Assembly: GCF_000218895.1 (NCBI RefSeq)
Contig: NC_015703.1
Location: 5,097,001 to 5,161,000, forward strand
Reading direction: 5' to 3'
Length of the DNA: 64,000 bases
Origin: Runella slithyformis DSM 19594
GTDB taxonomy: Bacteria > Bacteroidota > Bacteroidia > Cytophagales > Spirosomataceae
Translations under genes and position numbers: made by a program
Part shown: in pieces, positions 1-7,592 of the stretch
How the letters are laid out: the number at the start of each line of letters is the position of its first letter
Position numbering within the stretch: the first letter of the stretch is position 1
Notes under the pieces: generated by a model
Told to the model about the DNA's origin: nothing
Seen by the model: only the letters and a program-made list of their open reading frames with translations
Database searches by the model: none

Positions 1-549
1 TACCGTCGCGGGTATCGTCAGGTGTTATCAGGACTTAAATCAGAAGACGAAATCATGGGGAGCAGTGTTTTTCAATCGCTTATTATTCAGGCGCTTGTCT
101 TTTATTTAAAAACTATTTTACCTAAAAAACTGTATTGGGTCCCCACTAACGAAGCAGGGCTTCATCTCAATCACCGGCAAAACCTGGCAAATGATATTGT
201 TATTGTAGAGAAAAGTACGCTGAAAGACCCATTTTCCGATAAATACAGTGATGTGCCGCCAAAATTTATCGTAGAAGTAGACATAAAAATTGACCCCAAA
301 GAGTACGCTGAAGAGGCGGCTACCGGTACCGAAATGGACTATATCTTAGAAAAATCAGGGCAGTTGTTGGATTTTGGCGTTGAAGGCATTGTTTGGATTT
401 TGACCAAAGGGCGTCGCATCATCCTGATTAAATCTCACCGTATTGTGGAGGTGTACCAGTGGCACGAAACGGTGCCTCTTTTTGATGACTATTCTTTTTG
501 TCTGCAACAAATTTTGGAAGACGAAGATATTTTGCCGACTACGACGTAA
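1..549 (+). CDS. Uma2-family putative endonuclease, 5' end outside window
   Basis: The reading frame is open to the first base of the window, so the gene starts upstream; a GTG at 22 is only an internal candidate. The visible ~182 residues look like the Uma2 (DUF820) family, a PD-(D/E)XK-type fold found in many copies in Bacteroidota and cyanobacteria. Visible family signs are the N-terminal EIMGSS stretch, the central KFIVEVDIK strand and the later strands around GIVWILTKGRRIILI. Nuclease activity is inferred from the fold family and has rarely been shown; the biological role is unknown. It ends just before a hairpin shared with the convergent rpe gene. Confidence 0.7.
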   Translation, partial: YRRGYRQVLSGLKSEDEIMGSSVFQSLIIQALVFYLKTILPKKLYWVPTNEAGLHLNHRQNLANDIVIVEKSTLKDPFSDKYSDVPPKFIVEVDIKIDPKEYAEEAATGTEMDYILEKSGQLLDFGVEGIVWILTKGRRIILIKSHRIVEVYQWHETVPLFDDYSFCLQQILEDEDILPTTT

Positions 550-550
550 C

Positions 551-585
551 CAAAAGCGCAAATGATGTTTCACATTCGCGCTTTT
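551..585. terminator. Bidirectional terminator hairpin
   Basis: Arms 552-564 and 573-585 pair over 13 bases with one mismatch around an 8-base loop. The stem starts with AAAA and ends with TTTT, so it can work on both strands. It lies between the convergent Uma2-like gene and rpe. Confidence 0.7.
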
Positions 586-590
586 ATTGT

Positions 591-1247
591 TCACCAAACC
601 TTCTTTAACTCCGCAATCGTCTGAACAGGATCGGCGGCGGTAAAGACAAAATTTCCTGCTACTAACGCGCGCGCGCCGGCGTGGTAGAGGAGGGCCGCGT
701 TGGACTGATTGACGCCTCCGTCGATCTCAATGATAGCGTTGCTGCCTGCTTCGGCAATCATGGCGGCCGTTTGACGCACGCGTTCGTACGTGCGCTCAAT
801 GAATTTTTGCCCGCCAAAGCCCGGGTTGACCGACATGATCAATACCAAGTCCAAATCCGCAATCACATCCTGCAACAACTGTACGGGCGTGTGCGGATTG
901 AGTGCTACGCCTGCCTTTGCGCCCAGCGATTTGATTTGCTGAATGGTCCGGTGCAGGTGCGGGCAGGCTTCATAGTGTACGGTGAGAATATCGGCTCCCG
1001 CGTCGCGGAAAGCTTCGAGGTAGCGCTCGGGCTGAACGATCATCAAATGAACGTCGAGCGGTTTTTGCGCGTGTTTTTTGATGGCCGCCGTTACAGGCAG
1101 ACCAAACGAAATATTGGGAACAAATACCCCGTCCATGATGTCTACATGAATCCAGTCGGCGGCGCTGCGGTTGAGCATTTCTACGTCGCGTTGGAGATTG
1201 GCAAAATCGGCGGCTAAAACGGAAGGGGCAATCAAAGGTGCATTCAT
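591..1247 (-). CDS. rpe: Ribulose-phosphate 3-epimerase
   Basis: Interconverts D-ribulose 5-phosphate and D-xylulose 5-phosphate in the pentose phosphate pathway, in the cytoplasm. The 218-residue length is usual for Rpe. The TIM-barrel signatures are all visible: APSVLAADFANL at the N-terminus, HVDIMDGVFVPN (metal His and Asp), DVHLMI, the VNPGFGGQKF phosphate-binding loop, and IEIDGGVN near the C-terminus. It is a monocistronic-looking minus-strand gene with a shared terminator at its 3' end. Confidence 0.95.
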   Translation of the reverse strand: MNAPLIAPSVLAADFANLQRDVEMLNRSAADWIHVDIMDGVFVPNISFGLPVTAAIKKHAQKPLDVHLMIVQPERYLEAFRDAGADILTVHYEACPHLHRTIQQIKSLGAKAGVALNPHTPVQLLQDVIADLDLVLIMSVNPGFGGQKFIERTYERVRQTAAMIAEAGSNAIIEIDGGVNQSNAALLYHAGARALVAGNFVFTAADPVQTIAELKKVW

Positions 1248-1310
1248 GAACTAAATTATCCGGCTAAAAAGTATACGTACTGAGAGAATCGCCGGCAAAG
1301 TTCGTCTTTT

Positions 1311-2162
1311 TTATGAACTCCGGCTCATTTCCCAGCCTAAAATCGCTTTTTTACGCGTAATTCCCCAGCGGTAGCCACCGATGCCTCCCACTTTTTGCAG
1401 TACGCGGTGGCAGGGAATCAAGAATCCGATCCGATTGCTGCCAATGGCCGTTCCCACCGCCCGACTCGCCTTGGGCTGCCCGATGTGCTGCGCTATTACA
1501 TCGTAACTGACCAACTGCCCAAACGGAATCCTCAACAGGGCTTCCCACACTTTGATCTGGAAATTGGTGCCCCGCAAAAGCATCGTTAAGGGAACGTCGC
1601 GGGAAGTGGTTTGGTAAAAAATTTGGTCAATGTACACCTGCGTAATCAACTCATTTTGAATCCATTCGGCATTGCTCCAGTCCCGACGTACTTCTTCAGT
1701 AACGGCATCGGCGGTATCTTCGCTCAAAAACCGCAGATCGGTGATTCCCCGGGGAGTAACGGCAATCAGGCAAGCCCCGAAGGGTGTTTCATGAATACCG
1801 AATTGGATGGTGAGGCCCGCCCCTTTGGACTTATATTCGGCGGGGGTCATGGCTTCGTAGGCCACAAACAGATCGTGCAGTCGGCTCGTGCTTGAAAGCC
1901 CCGTTTCAAAAGTGGCGTGGAGCAGGTTGTCGGATTTGGAAAGGCATTCTTTGGCAAATTCCTTGGTCAAAAAACGCATAAAACGCTGCGGGCTCGTGCC
2001 GGCCCAGCGGCTGAAAAGGCGGTTGAAATGAAATTCCGACAGCGCCACGTGGTTGGCGATCTCGCTGACTTTGGGTTGTTGTCTGAAATTTTGTTCGATG
2101 AACCGGATCGCTTTTTCGATGCGCTGATAGTCAAGTACCTGTTGTTCGTTGATTGTCTCCAT
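1311..2162 (-). CDS. AraC-type regulator fused to O6-methylguanine-DNA methyltransferase
   Basis: About 283 residues from the ATG at 2162; an in-frame ATG 30 codons upstream is possible, but the METINEQ start fits the family better. The N-terminal ~100 residues form an AraC HTH domain (VALSEFHFNRLFSRWAGTSPQRFM). The C-terminal half is an Ogt/Ada methyltransferase with the active-site PCHRVL motif and the following GGIGGYRWG. The cysteine accepts an alkyl group from O6-alkylguanine. The Ada N-terminal zinc/methyl-phosphotriester domain is missing, so this is an Ada-like two-domain form. Its regulatory targets are unknown; repair of alkylated DNA is a confident family inference. Confidence 0.9.
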   Translation of the reverse strand: METINEQQVLDYQRIEKAIRFIEQNFRQQPKVSEIANHVALSEFHFNRLFSRWAGTSPQRFMRFLTKEFAKECLSKSDNLLHATFETGLSSTSRLHDLFVAYEAMTPAEYKSKGAGLTIQFGIHETPFGACLIAVTPRGITDLRFLSEDTADAVTEEVRRDWSNAEWIQNELITQVYIDQIFYQTTSRDVPLTMLLRGTNFQIKVWEALLRIPFGQLVSYDVIAQHIGQPKASRAVGTAIGSNRIGFLIPCHRVLQKVGGIGGYRWGITRKKAILGWEMSRSS

Positions 2163-2248
2163 GTTTTTACATTTTACGTCAACAAAGGTACTTGACCTGC
2201 ATGGCTCCTTCAATCTGATTCTTGCGGAATAATGGAAAAACCACACAA

Positions 2249-2653
2249 TCATTGATTTCTGATTCCCGAAGCGTTTTTCAGTTCGTAGCGGATGAACGGT
2301 GCCGAGGTATCAGCGAGGAAATGGTCCGTTCCCATTAAGGTGGGTCGTTGAATCATGGGCGGACGTTTGTAATTGGCATTGTTGTTTCCGGAACGGGTAG
2401 ATTTTACCACAAACGTGATTCCCCCGACCTTCTTTTTCGCTACTTGAATCTGTTTCTGTTCTTTATACGAAAGGTGAGGTGAAAAAATAAACGGCTCGAC
2501 CCGCGCGACGGAGAGGGTGAGTTTTTCCGTTTTGGGGAGTGGTTTTGCGTAATTATTTCGGTTTTCTTTTACCGGCTGAGCGTACAATGGCGCAGAAAGC
2601 AGCAACAATGCCACGGCCCATCCGCCCGGGCGAAAGGAGACAATGTAATTCAT
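2249..2653 (-). CDS. Hypothetical secreted protein
   Basis: A 134-residue protein with a clear signal peptide (hydrophobic run AVALLLLSAPLYA then QPV). The mature part is basic, with KKK clusters and no motif I recognise. It lies directly upstream of the AraC/Ogt gene on the same strand, with its stop about 87 bases before that gene's preferred start, so co-transcription is possible. No function can be assigned. Confidence 0.6.
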   Translation of the reverse strand: MNYIVSFRPGGWAVALLLLSAPLYAQPVKENRNNYAKPLPKTEKLTLSVARVEPFIFSPHLSYKEQKQIQVAKKKVGGITFVVKSTRSGNNNANYKRPPMIQRPTLMGTDHFLADTSAPFIRYELKNASGIRNQ

Positions 2654-2718
2654 GATGTTTTTTATCGATTAATGGAATACAGGTACTAAAGTAAAAAAAC
2701 TAAGTAAATCTAACTAAT

Positions 2719-3273
2719 TTAACGGTCCAAAAAATTGGGCCGGGACATTTTTTGGACCATCCGCAGAATAGAATTACTGTTATTGTATTGCTCAACGTCG
2801 GAAAGTGGCACCCATACCAGTTCCTTTGATTCACTGTTAATACTAAGCGGTTGTTGGCTGTCGGCCCGAAATAAAAAGCGTATGTCATAATGATAATGCG
2901 CCGCTTCTTTGGCGTTGGCGGGAATCAGATGGACATCAACATCAAAAATAGTTTTAGCCAGGCAATGGACGGTTTTCAGTCCTGTTTCTTCCAGCGCTTC
3001 TTTCAACGCCACGTGTAAAACATCAGAATCTCCGTCGGCATGACCTCCGGGCTGAAACCATTTGTCCAGTTTGCGGTGATGCATCAACAGCACCGATGTT
3101 TGGGATTCGTCTACGATCCATGCCGATCCGGTCACGTGGCCGATGGTCAGCCACCGTTCAAAACAGTCAGGGTTTTCTTCCACAAATCGGATCGTATCCT
3201 GCCACATGGCATGTTCTTCCGGGTCAAAAGGAGTGTGTTGACGGAGCAGTGTTAAGAGTGAATCTCGTTTCAT
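2719..3273 (-). CDS. Nudix hydrolase
   Basis: A 184-residue Nudix-fold protein. Nudix enzymes hydrolyse nucleoside diphosphates linked to another group, using metal bound by the Nudix helix. The helix is visible (GHADGDSD...KEALEETGL) but departs from the GX5EX7REUXEEXGU consensus: the first Glu position is Ser and the Arg is Lys. The metal-binding EE pair and the closing TGL are kept. The upstream strands WFQPGGHAD and SAWIVDES fit the fold. The substrate is not predictable. The gene stands alone on the minus strand. Confidence 0.85.
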   Translation of the reverse strand: MKRDSLLTLLRQHTPFDPEEHAMWQDTIRFVEENPDCFERWLTIGHVTGSAWIVDESQTSVLLMHHRKLDKWFQPGGHADGDSDVLHVALKEALEETGLKTVHCLAKTIFDVDVHLIPANAKEAAHYHYDIRFLFRADSQQPLSINSESKELVWVPLSDVEQYNNSNSILRMVQKMSRPNFLDR

Positions 3274-3338
3274 ATATGTTGTTTAGTGAATGAATCTCAA
3301 TAACAGATAGAGTTTAAGGAGTATTGGATTTTTTATCT

Positions 3339-3346
3339 ATCTTCGC
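3339..3346 (+). promoter_or_regulatory. Candidate -7 promoter box (TATCTTCG)
   Basis: Matches the Bacteroidota TAnnTTTG consensus with one mismatch, 41 bases upstream of the DUF2911 start. No clear -33 TTTG partner was identified. Confidence 0.4.
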
Positions 3347-3387
3347 GCTTCAAAATTGACCAATACCAAACAAAACTGCTAAAAATC

Positions 3388-4266
3388 ATGATGAAATCAT
3401 TCACGCTGACAGCCCTATTTTTTGTAAGCGTAGGTGCGTTTGCCCAAATTCGTACCCCACAGCCCAGCTCAGCGGCTACCGTAATGCAAACCGTAGGAGT
3501 CACTGACATTACCGTAAAATACTCACGTCCAAGCATGAGAGGGCGCGAAATCTTCGGTAAATTGATTCCTTACGGTCAATTCTGGCGTACGGGAGCCAAC
3601 CAGGCCACCGCTATTGAATTTTCGACGGATATTATGTTGGAAGGCCAAAAGGTCCCTGCCGGAAAGTACTTTTTGTACAGCATTCCCAATGCCGACGCCT
3701 GGACGGTCATCATCAATAAATCAGCCGCTACCGCTCCCGAGCAGTACAAACAGGCCGATGATGTAGTACGTGTGAGTGTAAAGCCCACCCAAGCGCCCGT
3801 TACGGAATCATTCATGATCGGTTTTTCCGACATCACCGATTCGACCGCTACGCTGGATTTGATGTGGGCCAACGTAAAGGTAAGCCCTAAACTGAGCGTA
3901 CCCACTACGGCTATCGTAGAGAGTGCCATTGACAAAGCAGCGGAAGCAAGTGCCAATAACATGAATGCCGGCGCAACCTATTTATTGACCAAAGGAACCA
4001 ATATGCCCAAAGCACTTTCGATGATCAATCAGGCAGTGGCGTACAAAGAGACGTTCCGTAACGTATGGACCAAAGCCCAGATATTAGCCAAAATGGGAAA
4101 TTTTGCCGAAGCGGCACCATTGGCTAAGAAAGCCCTTGACTTGGGGCAATCAAGCAATGATTCGTCGTTTGCTTTCTTTAAAGATGCCATCGAAAAAGGG
4201 GCCGCCGAGTATGTTTCAAAGGTACCGGTACCCGAAGCGTTGAAGTCGATTAAGAAGAAAAAGTAA
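3388..4266 (+). CDS. Secreted DUF2911 protein with TPR-like tail
   Basis: A 292-residue exported protein with an N-terminal signal peptide (MMKSFTLTALFFVSVGAFAQ). Residues ~25-165 match the DUF2911 family, recognisable from the SRPSMRGREIFGKLIPYGQ...WRTGANQAT block and the VPAGKYFLYSIP strand. The C-terminal ~110 residues look like paired TPR helices (KALSMINQAVAYKETFRNVWTKAQILAKMGNFAEAAPLAKKAL, discussed by motif only). DUF2911 proteins are abundant in Bacteroidota and have no proven role; a periplasmic or surface location is inferred. A -7 box and a strong 3' terminator flank it. Confidence 0.8.
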   Translation: MMKSFTLTALFFVSVGAFAQIRTPQPSSAATVMQTVGVTDITVKYSRPSMRGREIFGKLIPYGQFWRTGANQATAIEFSTDIMLEGQKVPAGKYFLYSIPNADAWTVIINKSAATAPEQYKQADDVVRVSVKPTQAPVTESFMIGFSDITDSTATLDLMWANVKVSPKLSVPTTAIVESAIDKAAEASANNMNAGATYLLTKGTNMPKALSMINQAVAYKETFRNVWTKAQILAKMGNFAEAAPLAKKALDLGQSSNDSSFAFFKDAIEKGAAEYVSKVPVPEALKSIKKKK

Positions 4267-4278
4267 AGTCATTGGATG

Positions 4279-4326
4279 TATACAGAAAACGCCCCGAGGA
4301 TGCATCCTCGGGGCGTTTTCTGTATA
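4279..4326. terminator. Perfect 48-base palindromic bidirectional terminator
   Basis: Every base from 4279 to 4326 pairs symmetrically around 4302/4303, with a GC-rich core (GCCCCGAGGA...) flanked by AAAA and TTTT. It sits between the convergent DUF2911 and BFN genes and can terminate both. Confidence 0.9.
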
Positions 4327-4344
4327 GCCTTAGGGAGTGAAGCG

Positions 4345-4941
4345 CTAGTTTCTGCGGGCGATCTCATCCCGAATCTTAGCCGCTTTTTCGTATTCTTCAT
4401 TGCTGAGTGATTCGTCCAAAATACGGTGCAGTTCGTCAAGGCTCATGTTTTTGATTTGCTCACTCAGTGAGCGCGGTTTTGACTGTTGCACGATTTCTTC
4501 AATAGCGTCGTCCGGTTCTGATTGCGAACCGGACACAATTCCCGCTTCCGATAAAATGGTTTCGTAGGTATAAATGGGTACACTGAATCGTAAGGCGATG
4601 GCGATGGCGTCGGAAGGGCGGGCATCCACGACCGTTTCCCGCAGTCCGTCTGCGCCGGAGCAATGAACCCGGGCAAAAAAGATACCTTCGCGCAGATCAG
4701 AAATGATGATTTCGTTAACGGTATAATTGAAGGCCTTGGCAAATGACTTGAACAGGTCATGGGTCATAGGGCGATTGGGCTGAATTTTCTCAATCTCGAT
4801 CGCAATGGCCTGAGCTTCAAACATTCCTATAATAATGGGCAAACGCCGGTTGCCGTACTCTTCTCCAAGCACCAAAGCGAATGAACCTGCCTGCGACTGA
4901 CTCGGTGAGAGCCCCAAAATTTCCAATTTAATTTTTTCCAC
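4345..4941 (-). CDS. Bifunctional nuclease (BFN/DUF151) with UVR motif
   Basis: A 198-residue protein. Residues 1-135 carry the BFN (DUF151) domain: LGEEYGNRRLPIIIG and the VVDARPSDAIAIALR signature are visible. Residues ~160-198 form a UVR-like helical hairpin (SLDELHRILDESLSNEEYEKAAKIRDEI, seen as a pattern) of the type used by UvrB/UvrC for protein contacts. BFN proteins in plants have DNase and RNase activity; in Bacteroidota the BFN-UVR arrangement is common and its role is unknown. It is transcribed alone and ends at the shared terminator. Confidence 0.85.
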   Translation of the reverse strand: MEKIKLEILGLSPSQSQAGSFALVLGEEYGNRRLPIIIGMFEAQAIAIEIEKIQPNRPMTHDLFKSFAKAFNYTVNEIIISDLREGIFFARVHCSGADGLRETVVDARPSDAIAIALRFSVPIYTYETILSEAGIVSGSQSEPDDAIEEIVQQSKPRSLSEQIKNMSLDELHRILDESLSNEEYEKAAKIRDEIARRN

Positions 4942-4966
4942 TCGTTAGTTATGTTATCTTTTATCA

Positions 4967-4999
4967 GTTATCCGGTTACTGAAACAGGTAACGGATAAC
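4967..4999. repeat. Imperfect hairpin in 5' leader of the BFN gene
   Basis: The arms GTTATCCGGTTAC and GTAACGGATAAC pair with one unpaired base. It resembles low-complexity intergenic spacer repeats of the phylum rather than a recognised operator. Confidence 0.4.
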
Positions 5000-5028
5000 A
5001 ACTATTCTTTCAAAAAGCATGCAAAAAT

Positions 5029-5080
5029 AATAAACCTGCGGGGAAAATGGAAAGTTTTTCCATTCTCCGCAGGTTTATTA
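5029..5080 (-). terminator. Terminator of the etfBA unit
   Basis: A long inverted repeat (TAATAAACCTGCGG... / ...CCGCAGGTTTATTA, one bulge) followed on the minus strand by a T-rich run. It lies 66 bases downstream of the etfA stop. Confidence 0.7.
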
Positions 5081-5145
5081 ACGTCAGGAAGTACTTCAGG
5101 TGTTCCCGTAGGGAAAAGTTTATGAAAATTTATCCGGTGAATCCC

Positions 5146-6108
5146 TTATTTACCGTCTTTTACCGCCTTGGTCAATCGGGGTAAAATGTCAAAAACATCC
5201 CCCACGATGCCGTAATCAGCGGCTTTGAAGAACGGTGCTTCGGGGTCTTTGTTGATGGCTACGATCACTTTGGAAGAGTTGACCCCGGCCAAGTGCTGGA
5301 TAGCGCCCGAAATACCGCAGGCGATGTAGAGATTGGGCGCTACTTTGATGCCCGTTTGTCCGATGTGCTCGTGGTGAGGACGCCAGTCAAGGTCAGATAC
5401 CGGTTTGGAACAGCCCGTAGCCGCTCCCAAAGCACCCGCCAGATCTAACAAAGGCTGCCAATTGTCCGGCCCTTTCATGCCGCGCCCGCCCGACACGATG
5501 ATGTCGGCTTCGGTCAGGGACAATTCTCCGCTTGCTTTTTCTTCACCGGTAACCTTGGCAACAAAGTCGCCCTCGCTCAGGGCAGGGGTGAAGGCTTCGA
5601 CCGGGGCGCTTCCCGTACCTTCGGTGGCTTCCAGAGCATTTTTTTTGATGCCCAAAATTTTAACGGCACCTTTGACGTCTACCGTAGCAAAGGCTTTACC
5701 CGTATAAATACTGCGGGTAACTTTGAATCCGTTGGACAGGTCGGGTAATTCCGTCACGCCCGACACAATGCCTGCTCCCAACTTGGCGGCGGCGCGGGCC
5801 CCCATAGCGTCGCAAAGGCCTGATTTAGGCAGAATCACTACCTGTGCGTTTTCCTGTTTGACGGCAGCGGCCAACACCGAAGCATAAGCCATGGCGTTTT
5901 CATTGGTCAGTTCGCCGGCCGTGGCGTGCAGCACTTTGGCGGCTCCGTATGCACCGGCTTTGGCCAATTCCGCTTCGTCGGCAGTACCGATGGCCAGGGC
6001 GGTGGCAGAAGTTCCGGTTGCTTTGGCCACTTCCGCTCCGTAGGCTACGGCTTCCAACGACGTTTTTTTGATGCTTCCGTTATCTAATTCTACAAATATT
6101 AAGACCAT
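5146..6108 (-). CDS. etfA: Electron transfer flavoprotein subunit alpha
   Basis: A 320-residue alpha subunit of the soluble ETF dimer, which carries electrons from acyl-CoA and other dehydrogenases to ETF:quinone oxidoreductase. The C-terminal FAD-binding domain is well conserved: SGGRGMKG, CSKPVSDLDWRPHHEHIGQTG (read as motif pieces), YIACGISGAIQHLAG and VAINKDPEAPFFKAADYGIVGD. The N-terminal half has the nucleotide-fold strands. It follows etfB on the same strand after 123 bases. Family assignment is firm. Confidence 0.97.
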   Translation of the reverse strand: MVLIFVELDNGSIKKTSLEAVAYGAEVAKATGTSATALAIGTADEAELAKAGAYGAAKVLHATAGELTNENAMAYASVLAAAVKQENAQVVILPKSGLCDAMGARAAAKLGAGIVSGVTELPDLSNGFKVTRSIYTGKAFATVDVKGAVKILGIKKNALEATEGTGSAPVEAFTPALSEGDFVAKVTGEEKASGELSLTEADIIVSGGRGMKGPDNWQPLLDLAGALGAATGCSKPVSDLDWRPHHEHIGQTGIKVAPNLYIACGISGAIQHLAGVNSSKVIVAINKDPEAPFFKAADYGIVGDVFDILPRLTKAVKDGK

Positions 6109-6152
6109 TTCATTTTACATTTAGCAGTGAAGATTTTACATTTAACAGTAAT

Positions 6153-6223
6153 CATTTAACAATGAACATTGGGTTTAAAGCGGTTTTCAATTTCCTGCTT
6201 TTCTCAATGTTAATTGTTGAATG
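6153..6223. repeat. Imperfect inverted repeat between etfB and etfA
   Basis: Arms 6153-6171 and 6205-6223 match in 17 of 19 positions as reverse complements. The surrounding 6112-6175 stretch is a degenerate TTTACATTTA-type spacer. It lies inside a probable operon, so it may shape mRNA processing or merely be a repeat insertion. Confidence 0.5.
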
Positions 6224-6231
6224 TTCAATGA

Positions 6232-6969
6232 TTACAGTACTTTCGCTTCTGTTTTCAAAAGTGAAATAAGGGTTTCGGCTTGGTCTGCCGGAATCATTTT
6301 GCAGGCACCTTTGGGGGCCGGTAAGGTATATTGGTCGAGCGTGGCTAAGTCGTCCACGGCCACGGGGTCCACTACTTTGAGGGGCTTGGTACGGGCAGTC
6401 ATGATTCCGCGCATGTTGGGGATTTTCCATTCAGCAATGGGCTCTTGACATCCTAAAACCAACGGTAGGGGAGCTTCCAGAAATTCCTTACCGCCTTCGA
6501 TCTCCCGCGCAAACTTGGCGGTAGTGCCTTCGATGTCCAGCTTCATAACGGGCGAAAATGACGGGATTCCCAGCATCTCACCGACCAGTCCGTGCACCAC
6601 ACCGCTGTTGAAATCGATGGATTCGCGGCCCATCAGGATCAAGTCATAGCCGCCTTCTTTGGCAACGGCCGCGATCTGCACCGCCGTAAAATACGAATCG
6701 ATCGGATCGGCATTGACCCGGACGGCATCATCGGCTCCGATGGCTAAGGCTTTGCGGATCTGAGGGTCGCTTTCGGCTTCGCCTACGTTCAATACGGTGA
6801 TGCTGCCTCCAAGTTTTTCTTTTAATTCAACGGCCCGCGCCAAGGCGTAATCATCATAAGGCCCAATGATGTACTGAACTCCGGCTTTGTTAAGTTTGGT
6901 GTTGTTGTCCGTAAAACTGATTTTGGCCGTGGTGTCAGGTACATTTGTTATACAAACTAAAATTTTCAT
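6232..6969 (-). CDS. etfB: Electron transfer flavoprotein subunit beta
   Basis: A 245-residue beta subunit, the partner of the EtfA encoded next. It starts MKILVCITNVPDTTAKI, typical of EtfB, with the AMP-binding-type features GPYDDYALARAVELKEK, the DLILMGRESIDFNSGVV region and the domain II linker LVLGCQEPIAEWKIPNMRGIM (seen as motif pieces). It is the first gene of the two-gene unit, with a candidate promoter about 55-60 bases upstream. Confidence 0.97.
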   Translation of the reverse strand: MKILVCITNVPDTTAKISFTDNNTKLNKAGVQYIIGPYDDYALARAVELKEKLGGSITVLNVGEAESDPQIRKALAIGADDAVRVNADPIDSYFTAVQIAAVAKEGGYDLILMGRESIDFNSGVVHGLVGEMLGIPSFSPVMKLDIEGTTAKFAREIEGGKEFLEAPLPLVLGCQEPIAEWKIPNMRGIMTARTKPLKVVDPVAVDDLATLDQYTLPAPKGACKMIPADQAETLISLLKTEAKVL

Positions 6970-7023
6970 GTGCTTAACTTAATGGTTTGAAATATAACTT
7001 TTGGGAGATTTATTTTGTTGGTG

Positions 7024-7031
7024 CGAATATA
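7024..7031 (-). promoter_or_regulatory. Candidate -7 box for etfBA (TATATTCG on minus strand)
   Basis: One mismatch to TAnnTTTG. It lies in the divergent interval between etfB and the small TPR gene. Confidence 0.4.
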
Positions 7032-7052
7032 AAGCAAGGTTTTTAAAAATAG

Positions 7053-7060
7053 TATGCTTG
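7053..7060 (+). promoter_or_regulatory. Candidate -7 box for the small TPR gene (TATGCTTG)
   Basis: One mismatch to TAnnTTTG, 15 bases before the ATG at 7075, giving a very short leader. Confidence 0.35.
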
Positions 7061-7074
7061 CATAATAATTTTTT

Positions 7075-7401
7075 ATGAATAACGATCGTCTCGCCTTTTT
7101 ATGTCAATTCTTTGAGGAAGATCCCAACGATCCCTTCAATGCCTATGCACTTGCCATGGAATATCAACAAAGTGATGTGACCAAAGCGGCGCATTATTTT
7201 CAATTATTGCTCGAAAAACATCCCGATTATTTGCCCACGTACTACCACGCGGCGGCGCTGTTTGCGGAGTTAGAACAACTTAAGCAGGCTGAACAGGTAT
7301 ACCAAAAAGGAATGCAATTGGCTTTGAGTCAGCAAAATACCAAAACCTACCAAGAACTCCAGCGCGCGTACCGCGGTTTTCAGGACGAATACCTGTCCTG
7401 A
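7075..7401 (+). CDS. Small tetratricopeptide repeat protein
   Basis: A 108-residue all-helical protein with no signal peptide. About two and a half TPR units are visible: NDPFNAYALAMEYQQ, KAAHYFQLLLEKHPDYLPTYYHAAALFAELEQ (consensus W/L-G-Y-A-F-A-P spacing) and KQAEQVYQKGMQLALSQ. It is probably a cytoplasmic protein-contact module; the partner is unknown. It is divergent from etfB and ends before a repeat hairpin and a T-tailed hairpin. Confidence 0.8.
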   Translation: MNNDRLAFLCQFFEEDPNDPFNAYALAMEYQQSDVTKAAHYFQLLLEKHPDYLPTYYHAAALFAELEQLKQAEQVYQKGMQLALSQQNTKTYQELQRAYRGFQDEYLS

Positions 7402-7407
7402 ACAACG

Positions 7408-7468
7408 TTGGCGAGGTTTGGAACCCACAATGGAATTGCTCGCCAACGTTAGACTCGCCGACGTTATA
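7408..7468. repeat. Palindromic intergenic repeat (GTTGGCGAG...CTCGCCAAC)
   Basis: A 9-base outer stem encloses a GGTTTGGAACC inner pairing, and a third partial copy (CTCGCCGACGTT) follows. The GGCGAGGTTT core also occurs in the hairpin at 20332-20385. Confidence 0.5.
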
Positions 7469-7485
7469 CTAAAATATGTTAAACC

Positions 7486-7506
7486 CTGACACTTTGTCAG
7501 TTTTTT
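7486..7506 (+). terminator. Short hairpin CTGACA-CTT-TGTCAG plus T6
   Basis: A 6-bp stem with a 3-base loop followed directly by six T. It reads as a terminator for the TPR gene, but it also lies just upstream of the miaB -7 box and could be part of that promoter region. Confidence 0.5.
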
Positions 7507-7520
7507 CGCGGAATCTTTCG

Positions 7521-7528
7521 TAACTTTG
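7521..7528 (+). promoter_or_regulatory. -7 promoter box of miaB (TAACTTTG)
   Basis: A perfect match to TAnnTTTG, 65-72 bases upstream of the miaB ATG. It probably drives the whole miaB to lptE block. Confidence 0.6.
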
Positions 7529-7592
7529 CCCCAATTCACGGGGGAAGGGTATTTCCTGAATCCTTATGAACTAACGACCATTGACTGATAAA

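Noticed and set aside
7486-7500. CTGACA-CTT-TGTCAG as a regulator-binding operator for miaB
   Set aside because: It is followed at once by T6 and lies behind the TPR gene, so a terminator is the simpler reading; an operator cannot be excluded.
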